Assembly (NCBI GenBank): GCA_934728585.1
Contig: CAKVDZ010000010.1
Coordinates: 1-64,000, forward strand
DNA: 64,000 bases
Source: an uncultured Candidatus Melainabacteria bacterium
GTDB lineage: Bacteria > Cyanobacteriota > Vampirovibrionia > Gastranaerophilales > Gastranaerophilaceae
Reading direction: 5' to 3'
In this document: piece by piece, positions 51,324 to 60,143 of the stretch
How positions within the stretch are numbered: position 1 is the first letter of the stretch
Layout: the number at the start of each line of letters is the position of its first letter
Position numbers and translations under genes: made by a program
Notes under the pieces: model-generated
Seen by the model: the letters and a program-made list of their open reading frames with translations, nothing else
Told to the model about the DNA's origin: nothing
Database searches by the model: none

Positions 51324-51440
51324 GTATTTTAAAAAGAGCAGAAATTTGGATAGATTATAATATATAAGTTATAAAAACGCTTGAAAAATATAATAAATAT
51401 GTTATTATTCAAAGCTTCTTACGTTTGTTGGTTAATGTTA

Positions 51441-52286
51441 TTAAACCATATCATCTAAGAAAGTTGGAAGTGCAAATCTTGCCATGTGGTAGTTTTTGTT
51501 ATAGATTTTGCATTGTTTTGTAATTTCTTCGCAACGTTCTTCGTCAATGTAAGACAAAGGTTCAACATCTTTTGAGCAGAATGCCCAAGCCCAATATCCT
51601 CCAGGGTATGTTGGAATTGGTGAGGTATAAGAACTTACGATTGGAAATACTTTTTTCAACAATGCATACATGTGTTTGATTTCTTCTTCGTTGGCAACAG
51701 GGCTTTCTGATTGCGTAACCATTATGCCTCCCTCTTTTAAGGAGTCTTTTACGTTTGTGTAAAATTCTTCTGTAAACAAGCCAACTCCAGGTCCCATTGG
51801 GTCAGTTGTATCTATTAAGATAATATCAAACATATTCTTTTTATCTTTTATATATTTGAAAGCGTCTTCTATTCTGATTTCAACTTTTGGGTCATCAAGT
51901 TTGCAAGAAATTGTCGGTAAGTATTTTTTAGATACTTCAACAACCATATCGTCAATTTCACAAAGAACAACTTTTTCAACAGTTTTATGTTTTAAAATTT
52001 CTCTAACTGTACCACCGTCACCACCGCCAATTACAAGAACTGTTTTTGGGCAAGGGTGGTTCATCATTGGAATATGAGTAATCATTTCATGATAGAAATA
52101 TTCATCGCCCTCTGTTGCTGTCATTAAATCATCAAGAGTAAGAATTCTGCCGAGTTTTGAATCAGAATCTAGGATTTCAATTTTTTGATATTTTGATTGC
52201 TCAGAAAATAAAACTTCTTTAATTTTAATAGCAATACCGTATCCTGATGGCGTAATTTCTTTATAATATAGTTGTTCGTCAGTCAT
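51441..52286 (-). CDS. speE: Spermidine synthase
   Basis: A 281-residue aminopropyltransferase that makes spermidine from putrescine and decarboxylated SAM. Catalytic and binding motifs are intact: YFYHEMITHIPM near residue 64, GGGDGGTVRE near 88, CEIDDMVVEV, and LIDTTDPMGPG near 157 with the catalytic Asp. A TTG lies one codon before the chosen ATG and is possible. Second of two tandem paralogs, 14 bp after the first. Confidence 0.92.
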   Translation of the reverse strand: MTDEQLYYKEITPSGYGIAIKIKEVLFSEQSKYQKIEILDSDSKLGRILTLDDLMTATEGDEYFYHEMITHIPMMNHPCPKTVLVIGGGDGGTVREILKHKTVEKVVLCEIDDMVVEVSKKYLPTISCKLDDPKVEIRIEDAFKYIKDKKNMFDIILIDTTDPMGPGVGLFTEEFYTNVKDSLKEGGIMVTQSESPVANEEEIKHMYALLKKVFPIVSSYTSPIPTYPGGYWAWAFCSKDVEPLSYIDEERCEEITKQCKIYNKNYHMARFALPTFLDDMV

Positions 52287-52303
52287 CAAAAATAGTTCTC
52301 CTA

Positions 52304-53149
52304 TTAAATTAAATCATCTAATAAAGTTTCTTGTTCAAGTCGCTTTTTAGCGTAATCCATATTAAATAATTTGCAAGATTTAACGACTTCCTCGTATCTT
52401 TTTTCGTCAAAGTTTTTTAACGGCTTAACTGTTTCTGAACAGAATGCCCAAGCCCAACAACTTCCAGGGTATGTTGGAACTGGTGAAGTATATGTTTTTA
52501 CAATTTTAAAGTTTTTCAATAAGCTTTCGTATAAAATTTTACTTTTCTGAGCATTAGCAACAGGACTTTCTGACTGCATTACAATAATGCCATTTTCGTT
52601 TAGAACTCTTTTTAAATTGTGATATACATCGCTTGTATATTCACCAACTCCAGGACCTAGTGGATCTGGTGAAGAAATTAAAATTACGTCAAATTTTTTG
52701 TCTGTGTTTTTGATGTAATCAAATGCGTTAGCAATTTCGACTGTAACTTTAGGGTCATTCAATCCACTTGCGATTTCTGGTAAATATTTTTTGCAAGTAT
52801 TTACAACAACTTCGTCAATATCTACAACTACAACTTGTTCAACTGTATTGTGTTTCAAAACTTCTTTTGTAGATGCACCAGTTCCGCCTCCAATAATCAG
52901 AACACTTTTAGGGCAAGGGTGGCTTATCATAGGGATATGAGTAATCATTTCATTATAGTTATATGCGTCACCTTCGGTTACAAACATTAAATCGTTTAGA
53001 GTAAGGATTTTGCCCAATGATGAATCAGAATCCAAAACTTCAATTTTTTGATATTTTGATTGAGTTGAAAACAAAACTTCTTTGATTTTGATAGCGATAC
53101 CAAAACCAGATGGTGTTATTTCTCTATAATAATTTTGCTCATCTACCAT
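52304..53149 (-). CDS. Spermidine-synthase paralog lacking catalytic residues
   Basis: 281 residues, closely similar in length and sequence to its neighbour. Key positions differ: GGGDGG is GGGTGA, LIDTTDP is LISSPDP (the first, catalytic Asp is Ser), and YHEM is YNEM. The SAM-binding fold is otherwise kept and the reading frame is undamaged, so it is not a simple pseudogene. It may be a partner or regulatory subunit of SpeE, like the inactive 'prozymes' of trypanosomatid polyamine enzymes, or may have a new activity. It lies between the HIT gene and speE. Confidence 0.8.
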   Translation of the reverse strand: MVDEQNYYREITPSGFGIAIKIKEVLFSTQSKYQKIEVLDSDSSLGKILTLNDLMFVTEGDAYNYNEMITHIPMISHPCPKSVLIIGGGTGASTKEVLKHNTVEQVVVVDIDEVVVNTCKKYLPEIASGLNDPKVTVEIANAFDYIKNTDKKFDVILISSPDPLGPGVGEYTSDVYHNLKRVLNENGIIVMQSESPVANAQKSKILYESLLKNFKIVKTYTSPVPTYPGSCWAWAFCSETVKPLKNFDEKRYEEVVKSCKLFNMDYAKKRLEQETLLDDLI

Positions 53150-53155
53150 AATAAA

Positions 53156-53485
53156 TTATCCTAATTTTTCAGTTAATTTTCCTGCTAAAATGTGAACATG
53201 CAAGTGAAAAACAGTTTGTCCTGCGCCTGCACCAGTGTTGATAATTGTTCTATAATCAGTTAGTCCAAGTTTTTTTGCTGTTGCTTTTACGCCTTTTAGT
53301 ATTGCAGACATTAGTTTTTCGTCTTCCAATTCAGCTAATGATGCAACGTGAGTTTTGGGAATTACAAGAACGTGAGTTTCTGCTTGAGGATTAAGGTCGT
53401 TAATCGCAATAACACTATCATCTTCGTATAAAATGTTACTTGGAATTTCTTGTTTTACTATTTTACAAAAAATACAATCTTTCAT
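53156..53485 (-). CDS. HIT-family nucleotide hydrolase
   Basis: A 109-residue histidine-triad protein, HINT type. The N-terminal CIFCKIVKQEIP carries the zinc-binding Cys pair and the catalytic triad is FHLHVHILAG near residue 95. Such enzymes hydrolyse AMP-linked amines or lysyl-AMP. Its start overlaps the proS stop by 1 nt. Confidence 0.9.
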   Translation of the reverse strand: MKDCIFCKIVKQEIPSNILYEDDSVIAINDLNPQAETHVLVIPKTHVASLAELEDEKLMSAILKGVKATAKKLGLTDYRTIINTGAGAGQTVFHLHVHILAGKLTEKLG

Positions 53486-55224
53486 TATAATGTTTCCTTA
53501 ATAATATCAATAACTTTTTGAACAGATTCATCAGGTGTCATTGATTCAACTTCGTTTGTTCTACGAGTTTTTAATTCAACTTGACCCTCTGAAATTGTCT
53601 TACCAACTGTAATTCTGAATGGGAAGCCAATTAAATCTGCATCTTTGAATTTAACGCCAGCTCTTTCAGAACGGTCATCTAAAACAGCTTCAATACCAGC
53701 ATTTATAAGTTTTGTATAAATGTCTTTTGCGACGCTCATTTGTTGTTCATCTTTGTCGTTCAAAGGTACAACGCAAACGTGGTATGGTGCAATTTGGATT
53801 GGCCATAAGATACCGTGTTCATCATGCCATCTTTCAACGGCAGCAGCAGCCGTTCTTGTAACACCAATACCGTAGCAACCCATTACATAAGGTTGAGCCT
53901 TGCCGTTTTTGTCTAAGAATGTTGCGTTCATTGGTTTTGAGTATTTTGTACCTAATTGGAAGATATTACCAACTTCAATACCTCTTGTGACTTTTAATGG
54001 TTGACCGCATTGAGGGCAAATTTCACCAGCTTGAGCAAGTCTGATATCTTCAAATTTTTCAATGTGAGGAATATCAACATCTAAATTTGCGCCAACCATG
54101 TGTTTATCTTCTTGGTTGATGCCAACAACGAAGTTTTTCATATCTTTGACTGTTTCATCAGCAACAATAGTAATTCCGTCCATACCTTTAGGTCCGATAA
54201 ATCCTTTTGCTGCGTTAAAGCCTTTTTCTACCATTAATTCTTCAATTTCTGGAGCTGAGGCAATTCTGATATCCATACCGCCAACAGCGTTTAATAATTT
54301 TGTTTCTTCAACTTCTTTATCTGCTCTGATTAAAGCTAGAACTGGTTTTTTATCAACAATGTAAACCAAGCATTTTAGAATAACTGTTGCTGGAATGTTC
54401 AAAAAGTTGCAAAGTTCTTCAATTGAGTGAGTTTGAGGAGTATCAACAACTTTTGTTTCGTTAAAACCGAATTTGTTTCCGTCAACGTCTGCTGGTGGAA
54501 GTTTTGATACTGCGTGGTTTGAGTTTGCTGAATAATCGCAACCGTCACAATAGAATACGTCGTTTTCGCCAGCGTCTGTCGTTGTAATTACCATAAATTC
54601 ATGGCTTACGCTACCGCCAATTGCACCTGAATCTGATTGAACCATTTTTGTTTCAAGTCCACAGCGTTTGAAAATTCTTGTATATGCATCAGCCATATTT
54701 TTGTATTCTTTTTCTAAACCTTCTTGGTCAACGTCAAAACTGTAGCCGTCTTTCATAATAAACTCACGACCTCTTAGTAAACCAAAACGAGGACGAACTT
54801 CATCACGGAATTTTTCTTGGAATTGATATAAGTTCACAGGCATTTGCTTGTATGATTTCAAACCGTCACGAGCAACTGCTGTAATAACTTCTTCTGCTGT
54901 AGGTGACAAGCACATTTCACGGTCGTGTCTATCTCTGAAGCGAGCTAATTCTCTGCCATAAGCTTCCCATCTGCCTGATTCGTCCCAAAGTTCTCTTGGT
55001 TGAACAACAGGAAGTAACAATTCTTGTGCACCTGATGAGTTTAATTCTTCTCTAATGATGTTTTCAATTTTTCTTAAAACACGCCACATTAAAGGCAAGT
55101 AGTTGTAAACACCACTAGTTAATTTTCTTATATAACCAGCTCTTACTAAAAATTTATGTGAAACAACTTCAGCATCTGCTGGAAATTCGCGTAATGTTTG
55201 TACAAACAATTTTGACATTTTCAT
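53485..55224 (-). CDS. proS: Prolyl-tRNA synthetase
   Basis: A 579-residue class II synthetase of the bacterial type. Motif 1 near residue 70 (QELLLPVVQPRELW), motif 2 FRDEVRPRFGLLRGREFIMK near 140, an INS editing domain (about 225-400) that clears Ala-tRNA(Pro), motif 3 GCYGIGVTRTAAAAVE near 445, and the anticodon-binding domain. GAGGAA precedes the ATG. First gene of proS-HIT-speE paralog-speE. The upstream gap to 55428 shows an extended -10 (TGCTAAAAT) and no ORF. Confidence 0.95.
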   Translation of the reverse strand: MKMSKLFVQTLREFPADAEVVSHKFLVRAGYIRKLTSGVYNYLPLMWRVLRKIENIIREELNSSGAQELLLPVVQPRELWDESGRWEAYGRELARFRDRHDREMCLSPTAEEVITAVARDGLKSYKQMPVNLYQFQEKFRDEVRPRFGLLRGREFIMKDGYSFDVDQEGLEKEYKNMADAYTRIFKRCGLETKMVQSDSGAIGGSVSHEFMVITTTDAGENDVFYCDGCDYSANSNHAVSKLPPADVDGNKFGFNETKVVDTPQTHSIEELCNFLNIPATVILKCLVYIVDKKPVLALIRADKEVEETKLLNAVGGMDIRIASAPEIEELMVEKGFNAAKGFIGPKGMDGITIVADETVKDMKNFVVGINQEDKHMVGANLDVDIPHIEKFEDIRLAQAGEICPQCGQPLKVTRGIEVGNIFQLGTKYSKPMNATFLDKNGKAQPYVMGCYGIGVTRTAAAAVERWHDEHGILWPIQIAPYHVCVVPLNDKDEQQMSVAKDIYTKLINAGIEAVLDDRSERAGVKFKDADLIGFPFRITVGKTISEGQVELKTRRTNEVESMTPDESVQKVIDIIKETL

Positions 55225-55428
55225 AATTTATATTCCTCACTAATTTGAAAATATTTTAGCATAAAAATACAATGCGTAAAACATTATTTATAAAAGCTTA
55301 ATGCCAAAAATTTTAAAGACTATAAGTCAATAAGGGTTAAGTGAATAAGCTGTAATATAATTTAAAAGATATTTTGATAATAAATGATTTATCGTTTTAA
55401 AATTCTAAAACCTTATTATCTAATAAAT

Positions 55429-56373
55429 CTAAACTCCTTGTGGCAAGTTCTTTTCTAATTCCATTTGAACTTCTTTTGGTTGAATTGAAAGAGTTTCGTG
55501 ATTTTCCATGGCAAGTGTCATGCATTCTTTATATTCTGCCCACATTTGTTTGTATTTCAAAACTTGTGCCATGACGTAATACAAATCTCCGTTGTCTGGA
55601 ATTTCTTGTAATGCCGCTTTCATTATCATCATCGCCTCATCGTAGCGTTCAGTTTTGAATAAAATTTTTGTCATAATTTTGTATGCTTCAATGTCACGAG
55701 GATTGTATTCTAAAGTTTTTTGTAAATATCCTAAAGCAGAGTTGTAATCACCTTGATCATAAGCAATTGAACCTAAATTGAAGTAAGCCCAACTGTAATT
55801 TGGTGATTGGTCAATAACTTTTTTGTATTCTGCGATTGCTTCTGGGATTTTGCCCTCATTTCTGTAAATATAACCCAAGTGAAAATGTGCAAAAATATCG
55901 TTACTATTAAGTTGTACCGCTTTCATGAAGCAAACTTTTGCAATTTCTGGTTGTTCTTTTTTTACATAGCAAAGTCCTAAATTGAAGTAGCTGTTTGAGT
56001 CATCAACATCTGTTGAAAGTACACGTTTAAAGCAGTCAATAGCTTTATCAAATTCGCGCATATCAATATAAACAAGCCCCAAATTATAGTAAAAATCTGT
56101 TTCATCAGGCGATAATTCAATTGCTTTTAAATATGCTTGTTCGGCTTTTGGTAAATCTCTCATTTTCTCATGGACTATACCTTTATTATAGTAAAGACTT
56201 GCATCTTGAGGGAAAATACTTATCAAGAATTGAAATTGTTTCAATGATTCTTCGTTAAAGCCCTTGTCCAACAAAACCACAGCTAAACGGCGTCTAGCTT
56301 GGAAGTTAGACGAATCTTCGCGTAATATAGCCTGTAATTCTTCAATTTCTTGTAAGTCTTGTTCGTCAGCCAT
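55429..56373 (-). CDS. Tetratricopeptide repeat protein
   Basis: A 314-residue cytoplasmic scaffold made of about seven consecutive TPR units (for example SLYYNKGIVHEKMRDLPKAE, DFYYNLGLVYIDMREFDKAI, SYFNLGLCYVKKEQPEIAKV). No signal peptide or catalytic domain. Partner unknown. It follows accC by 49 bp but has its own promoter, and the ATG lies exactly 6 nt after TATAAT without a Shine-Dalgarno. Confidence 0.85.
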   Translation of the reverse strand: MADEQDLQEIEELQAILREDSSNFQARRRLAVVLLDKGFNEESLKQFQFLISIFPQDASLYYNKGIVHEKMRDLPKAEQAYLKAIELSPDETDFYYNLGLVYIDMREFDKAIDCFKRVLSTDVDDSNSYFNLGLCYVKKEQPEIAKVCFMKAVQLNSNDIFAHFHLGYIYRNEGKIPEAIAEYKKVIDQSPNYSWAYFNLGSIAYDQGDYNSALGYLQKTLEYNPRDIEAYKIMTKILFKTERYDEAMMIMKAALQEIPDNGDLYYVMAQVLKYKQMWAEYKECMTLAMENHETLSIQPKEVQMELEKNLPQGV

Positions 56374-56379
56374 AATAAT

Positions 56380-56407
56380 ATTATAAACGCAATTTGAATA
56401 TGTGCAA
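56380..56407 (-). promoter_or_regulatory. Promoter of the TPR gene, predicted leaderless
   Basis: Minus strand: TTGCAC (56407-56402), 16-bp spacer, TATAAT (56385-56380), 6 nt to the ATG at 56373. Confidence 0.75.
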
Positions 56408-56422
56408 AGATGTTAATTTATT

Positions 56423-57781
56423 TTATTTTAAAGTTTCATCTTTTCTTCTGTAAAAATCTTCTAAGAAGCTTGTGTTGAAATTACCAGTTTTGAAAACTTC
56501 ATCTTCAATAACTTCTAAGTCGAACGGAATTGTTGTTTCAACCCCGATTACAACATATTCTTTTAAAGCTTGATACATTCTGCGTCTTGCTTGATTTCTG
56601 TTTTCGCCCCAGCAGATTAATTTACCAATCATCGAGTCATAATATGGTGGAATTTTGTATCCTGGGTATACGTGAGAATCAACACGAACGCCAAATCCTC
56701 CAGGTTGAACGTATCCCTCGATTGTTCCAGGGCAAGGCATAAAGTTCTTTTCAGGATTTTCTGCGTTAATTCTGCACTCAATTGCGTGACCTTGAAGATT
56801 TACGTCTTTTTGCTTATATTGCAATTTTTCGCCTGATGCAACAAGAATTTGTTGTCTTACGATATCAATTCTTGAAATCATTTCAGTGATACAGTGTTCA
56901 ACTTGTACACGAGTATTCATTTCCATGAAATACCATTTGCCATCGCCATCAAGCAAGAATTCACAAGTTCCAACGCCCTCATATTTAACGGCTTTCGCTG
57001 CACGAATAGAGGCTTCCCCCATTTTCTTTCTTGTACGTTCATCAACTGCTGGAGATGGAGTTTCTTCAATAAGTTTTTGGTGTCTTCTTTGAACAGAACA
57101 ATCTCTTTCACCCAAATAGATGTAATTTCCGTACTTATCACCAATGATTTGAACCTCAATGTGACGAGGATTTTCTAAATATTTTTCGCAGTAAACATCA
57201 GGATTACCGAAAGCTTTTTCAGCCTCTGATTGGCAAAGTTGTAAGTTTGTCGCAACTTCATCATCGTTTCTGCAAACTCTCATACCTTTACCGCCACCAC
57301 CAGCTGTAGCTTTTAAGATAATTGGATATTTAACTTTTTTAGCAAATTTTATAACTTCTTTTGCATCGTGAACAATACCTGTACCAGGGATTACAGGTAC
57401 ATCATTTTCAATCATTGTTTTACGAGCATTAGCTTTATCGCCCATTTTTCTCATTGATTGAGAAGATGGTCCAATAAATTTGATGTTATGTTGTTCGCAA
57501 ATTTCTGCAAAATCTGCTCTTTCAGATAAGAAACCATATCCAGGGTGAATTGCATCAACCCCAGCAAGTTCAGCAACTGACATGATTGCTGGAATACTTA
57601 AATAACTTTTAGTGCTATCAGCAGGACCAATACAATATGCATCAGTAGCCAATCTTACATGTAATGAATTGGCATCTGCTTCAGAATACACTGCAACAGT
57701 AGGAATGCCTAATTCACGACATGCTCTAATAATTCTAACCGAAATTTCGCCGCGGTTAGCGACAAGAACTTTTCTAAACAT
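56423..57781 (-). CDS. accC: Acetyl-CoA carboxylase, biotin carboxylase subunit
   Basis: A 452-residue ATP-grasp enzyme that carboxylates biotin on AccB, the first step of fatty-acid synthesis. N-terminal FRKVLVANRGEISVRIIRAC, HPGYGFLSE near 80, the Gly-rich loop ATAGGGGKGMR near 160, and EMNTRVQVEHCITE near 290 are intact. It starts 17 bp after accB; the carboxyltransferase subunits are not in the window. Confidence 0.96.
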   Translation of the reverse strand: MFRKVLVANRGEISVRIIRACRELGIPTVAVYSEADANSLHVRLATDAYCIGPADSTKSYLSIPAIMSVAELAGVDAIHPGYGFLSERADFAEICEQHNIKFIGPSSQSMRKMGDKANARKTMIENDVPVIPGTGIVHDAKEVIKFAKKVKYPIILKATAGGGGKGMRVCRNDDEVATNLQLCQSEAEKAFGNPDVYCEKYLENPRHIEVQIIGDKYGNYIYLGERDCSVQRRHQKLIEETPSPAVDERTRKKMGEASIRAAKAVKYEGVGTCEFLLDGDGKWYFMEMNTRVQVEHCITEMISRIDIVRQQILVASGEKLQYKQKDVNLQGHAIECRINAENPEKNFMPCPGTIEGYVQPGGFGVRVDSHVYPGYKIPPYYDSMIGKLICWGENRNQARRRMYQALKEYVVIGVETTIPFDLEVIEDEVFKTGNFNTSFLEDFYRRKDETLK

Positions 57782-57798
57782 AATTCTTAATTCCTAAA

Positions 57799-58251
57799 TT
57801 ATTCAATATACATAAGAACTTGACCGTATTCAACAGGTTGACCGTCGTCTACGCATATTTCAACAACTTTGCCTGAATAATCAGATTCTATTTCGTTCAT
57901 TAATTTCATCGCTTCAATGATACAAACAACTTCGCCTTGAGCAACGAGTGAGCCAACTTCAACAAAAGCAGGAGCATCAGGTGATGCAGCCTTGTAGAAA
58001 GTACCTACCATTGGGGATTTGATAGCTTTACCAGTCTTAACAGGTTCAGCTTTAACTTCTGTTTTAACTTCAGTATTTTCTTGTTGGATAACTTTTGTTT
58101 CTGCAACTGGAACAATTTGTTGAGCAGTTACTGTTTGTTTTTCGCGTTTCAAAACTATTGACTGTTCTTGATCTTCTAATTGCATTTCTGTCAATTCAGA
58201 TTCGTTCATCAATTTAGCCAATTTTTCAAGATATTTTAAATCGAATTTCAT
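57799..58251 (-). CDS. accB: Biotin carboxyl carrier protein
   Basis: 150 residues: an N-terminal helical domain, a Val/Glu/Lys-rich flexible linker (about 55-80), and the biotinyl domain with the modified Lys in EAMKLMNEIES near residue 115. Partner of AccC, its downstream neighbour. It lies 29 bp after efp, an efp-accB-accC order common in bacteria. Confidence 0.95.
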   Translation of the reverse strand: MKFDLKYLEKLAKLMNESELTEMQLEDQEQSIVLKREKQTVTAQQIVPVAETKVIQQENTEVKTEVKAEPVKTGKAIKSPMVGTFYKAASPDAPAFVEVGSLVAQGEVVCIIEAMKLMNEIESDYSGKVVEICVDDGQPVEYGQVLMYIE

Positions 58252-58280
58252 ATTTTGTCCTTTCCCTTAAAGACGCTAAA

Positions 58281-58841
58281 CTAGCATCTGTCAAGGTATT
58301 CGTTAGTTCTAGTATCAATTCTAATTCTGTCACCATTTACAACAAAGAATGGAACGTTAACTATAGCGCCTGTTTCTGTTTTAGCAGGTTTTGTACCACC
58401 TTGAGAAGTGTTACCTTTTTCAGCAGGTGGAGTGTCAACAACTTCTAATTCAACGTGAGTTGGAAGATCAACACCGATAACTTTTCCGTCGTGAGTTAGA
58501 ACTGAAACGTTCATATTTTCTTTTAAATATTTAATGCTATCGCCAATCATATCAGCTGTTACAGTGATTTGTTCGTATGTTTCTAAGTCCATCATCACGT
58601 AACCATCGCCTTCTTTATATAAATATTGCATATCTCTACGATCTAACATAGCTTTTGCAACTTTTTCACCAGCTCTGAAAGTTTTTTCAACAACTTGACC
58701 AGTTTCAACGTTTTTTAATTTAGTTCTTACGAATGCTGCACCTTTACCAGGTTTTACGTGTAAGAATTCAACTACAGACCATAAAGCGCCATTATCTAGT
58801 TGTAGTGTTAAGCCTGTTTTTAAATCGTTTACTGAAATCAT
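58281..58841 (-). CDS. efp: Translation elongation factor P
   Basis: A 186-residue factor that rescues ribosomes stalled at polyproline. The KOW-like domain I has the tip Lys in VKPGKGAAF near residue 32; domains II and III end with the expected RTNEYLDRC-type tail. The frame opens earlier, but AAGGAG 6 nt before 58841 and the family start (MISVNDLKTG) fix the start. No modification gene (epmA or earP) is adjacent. Confidence 0.95.
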   Translation of the reverse strand: MISVNDLKTGLTLQLDNGALWSVVEFLHVKPGKGAAFVRTKLKNVETGQVVEKTFRAGEKVAKAMLDRRDMQYLYKEGDGYVMMDLETYEQITVTADMIGDSIKYLKENMNVSVLTHDGKVIGVDLPTHVELEVVDTPPAEKGNTSQGGTKPAKTETGAIVNVPFFVVNGDRIRIDTRTNEYLDRC

Positions 58842-58870
58842 AAATTCTCCTTTTGTTTTTCTATGAGAAA

Positions 58871-58898
58871 ATAATATCATAAACATTTTATTTTTCAA
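58871..58898 (-). promoter_or_regulatory. efp-accB-accC promoter
   Basis: Minus strand: TTGAAA (58898-58893), 16-bp spacer, TATTAT (58876-58871). The leader of about 25 nt carries the Shine-Dalgarno. Confidence 0.7.
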
Positions 58899-58973
58899 GA
58901 AAATAGTTGTAAAGATGATGTAAAGAATAGATAATAAGTGATTAGTGAGATGTGAAGTAAAGTTGAAAAACCG

Positions 58974-59663
58974 CTAGTTACATGTTGTTCGAGTTTCCCA
59001 ATTTATAACATTTGGACATTTTTTGTAATCCATATTTTTATTCATCAAAACCCAAGCTGTGCAAGCAAATCCCTCATTTTGTAAACAGTCTGAAAATGGA
59101 ACAAGGTTATCCTTCGGACCACCCATCGGAATTAAACCTTTGCGTGTTGTATAAAATCCAAACTGATCAATACCAGCTTTATTTGCTCCTTGTGGTCCAT
59201 CGATATCAATGTAAGTTGCACCTAAAATTTTGTTTGAGCTATCGACTGGGTCAAGTTCGCCTCTAAAATTGTTATTAACAAGAATACCGCTACCGTTTGT
59301 CATTCGTAATTTGTAGCCTGAAAGTTCTGTATCACCAAAACAGCCAAGTTCGTTTAAACCACAGTAATTAATTGTTTTTAATTTTTCTTTTAGCAATTCT
59401 GAAAATTCTTTTGGTGTGTAGTCTTTTGTTAAGGCACTTATTTCATAATCGCTTATATCAAAATCTAAAATTTTATCCATTATTAGAGCGATTTCAATTT
59501 TTTGGTATGTTTTATTTAACATATCTGCAAAAGTTCGTTCTTTGTTTGTCATTACAACTGTCGGAATTGTAAGCATAGCAAGAATTGCAATAACTGTCAT
59601 TACAATTAACATTTCTGCTAATGTAAATCCTTTTTCTTGCAATCTTTTATCGCTAAATTTCAT
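58974..59663 (-). CDS. Type IV-like prepilin / pseudopilin
   Basis: 229 residues. A normal short leader (12 residues, ending KG) precedes FTLAEMLIVMTVIAILAMLT. The globular part (FGDTELSGYKLRMTNGSGIL, DIDGPQGANKAGIDQFGFYT, C-terminal TTCN) is like that of the 44-kb prepilin. Probably a minor pilin or type II secretion pseudopilin processed by a prepilin peptidase elsewhere. It follows the PAP2-like gene by 9 bp. Confidence 0.85.
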   Translation of the reverse strand: MKFSDKRLQEKGFTLAEMLIVMTVIAILAMLTIPTVVMTNKERTFADMLNKTYQKIEIALIMDKILDFDISDYEISALTKDYTPKEFSELLKEKLKTINYCGLNELGCFGDTELSGYKLRMTNGSGILVNNNFRGELDPVDSSNKILGATYIDIDGPQGANKAGIDQFGFYTTRKGLIPMGGPKDNLVPFSDCLQNEGFACTAWVLMNKNMDYKKCPNVINWETRTTCN

Positions 59664-59672
59664 CGAAAATCC

Positions 59673-60143
59673 TTATAAAAGAACAATGTAATGGAAGAAG
59701 AATGCGAATGCTACACCTAAAATTGCACCGCAGAAAACTTCTTTTGGAGTGTGTCCCAACATTTCTTTCAATTTTGTTCCAGCAGAGTTGATGTCGTGTT
59801 TGTAAAAATCAGCTATCATTTTATTTAAGCAAACAGCCATTTTGCCAGAAGCTCTACGAATACCAGCTGCATCGTACATTACAACAAATGCATATCCTAA
59901 AGATACTGCAAAAAGTTGTGACATAAATCCTGACATAATACCGATAGAAATTGATAACGCTACAACACCTGCAGAGTGTGAACTTGGCATTCCGCCTGTT
60001 GTTGTAAAAATTCTGAAATCGACTCTTTTATTTATTATAATATCAAGTACAAGTTTTATTACTTGAGCTACAAATGCTGCCAAAAGACCAGCTAAAAGTG
60101 CTTCAAGACCTGTGTTTACAATTTTTCCTGCCAAGTTTTCCAT
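59673..60143 (-). CDS. Divergent PAP2-family membrane protein
   Basis: A 156-residue membrane protein of the YuiD-like divergent PAP2 group: TGGMPSSHSAGVVAL near residue 48, YDAAGIRRASGKMA near 90, and LGHTPKEVFCGAILG near 130. These may be lipid-phosphate phosphatases, possibly acting on isoprenoid diphosphates, which suits its position: its ATG overlaps the ispA stop (TAATG). Confidence 0.87.
   Translation of the reverse strand: MENLAGKIVNTGLEALLAGLLAAFVAQVIKLVLDIIINKRVDFRIFTTTGGMPSSHSAGVVALSISIGIMSGFMSQLFAVSLGYAFVVMYDAAGIRRASGKMAVCLNKMIADFYKHDINSAGTKLKEMLGHTPKEVFCGAILGVAFAFFFHYIVLL

Noticed and set aside
51381..51410. Plus-strand promoter like that at 44026
   Set aside because: The TTGAAA stretch is similar but the -10 position (ATTATT) is poor and no plus-strand gene follows.
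52304..53149. Calling the second speE a pseudogene
   Set aside because: No stop or frameshift, similar length and preserved fold motifs; loss is confined to catalytic residues.
55225..55428. tRNA or other RNA gene in this and other intergenic gaps
   Set aside because: No T-loop (GGTTCGAATCC-like) or acceptor-stem pairing found by eye in any gap.
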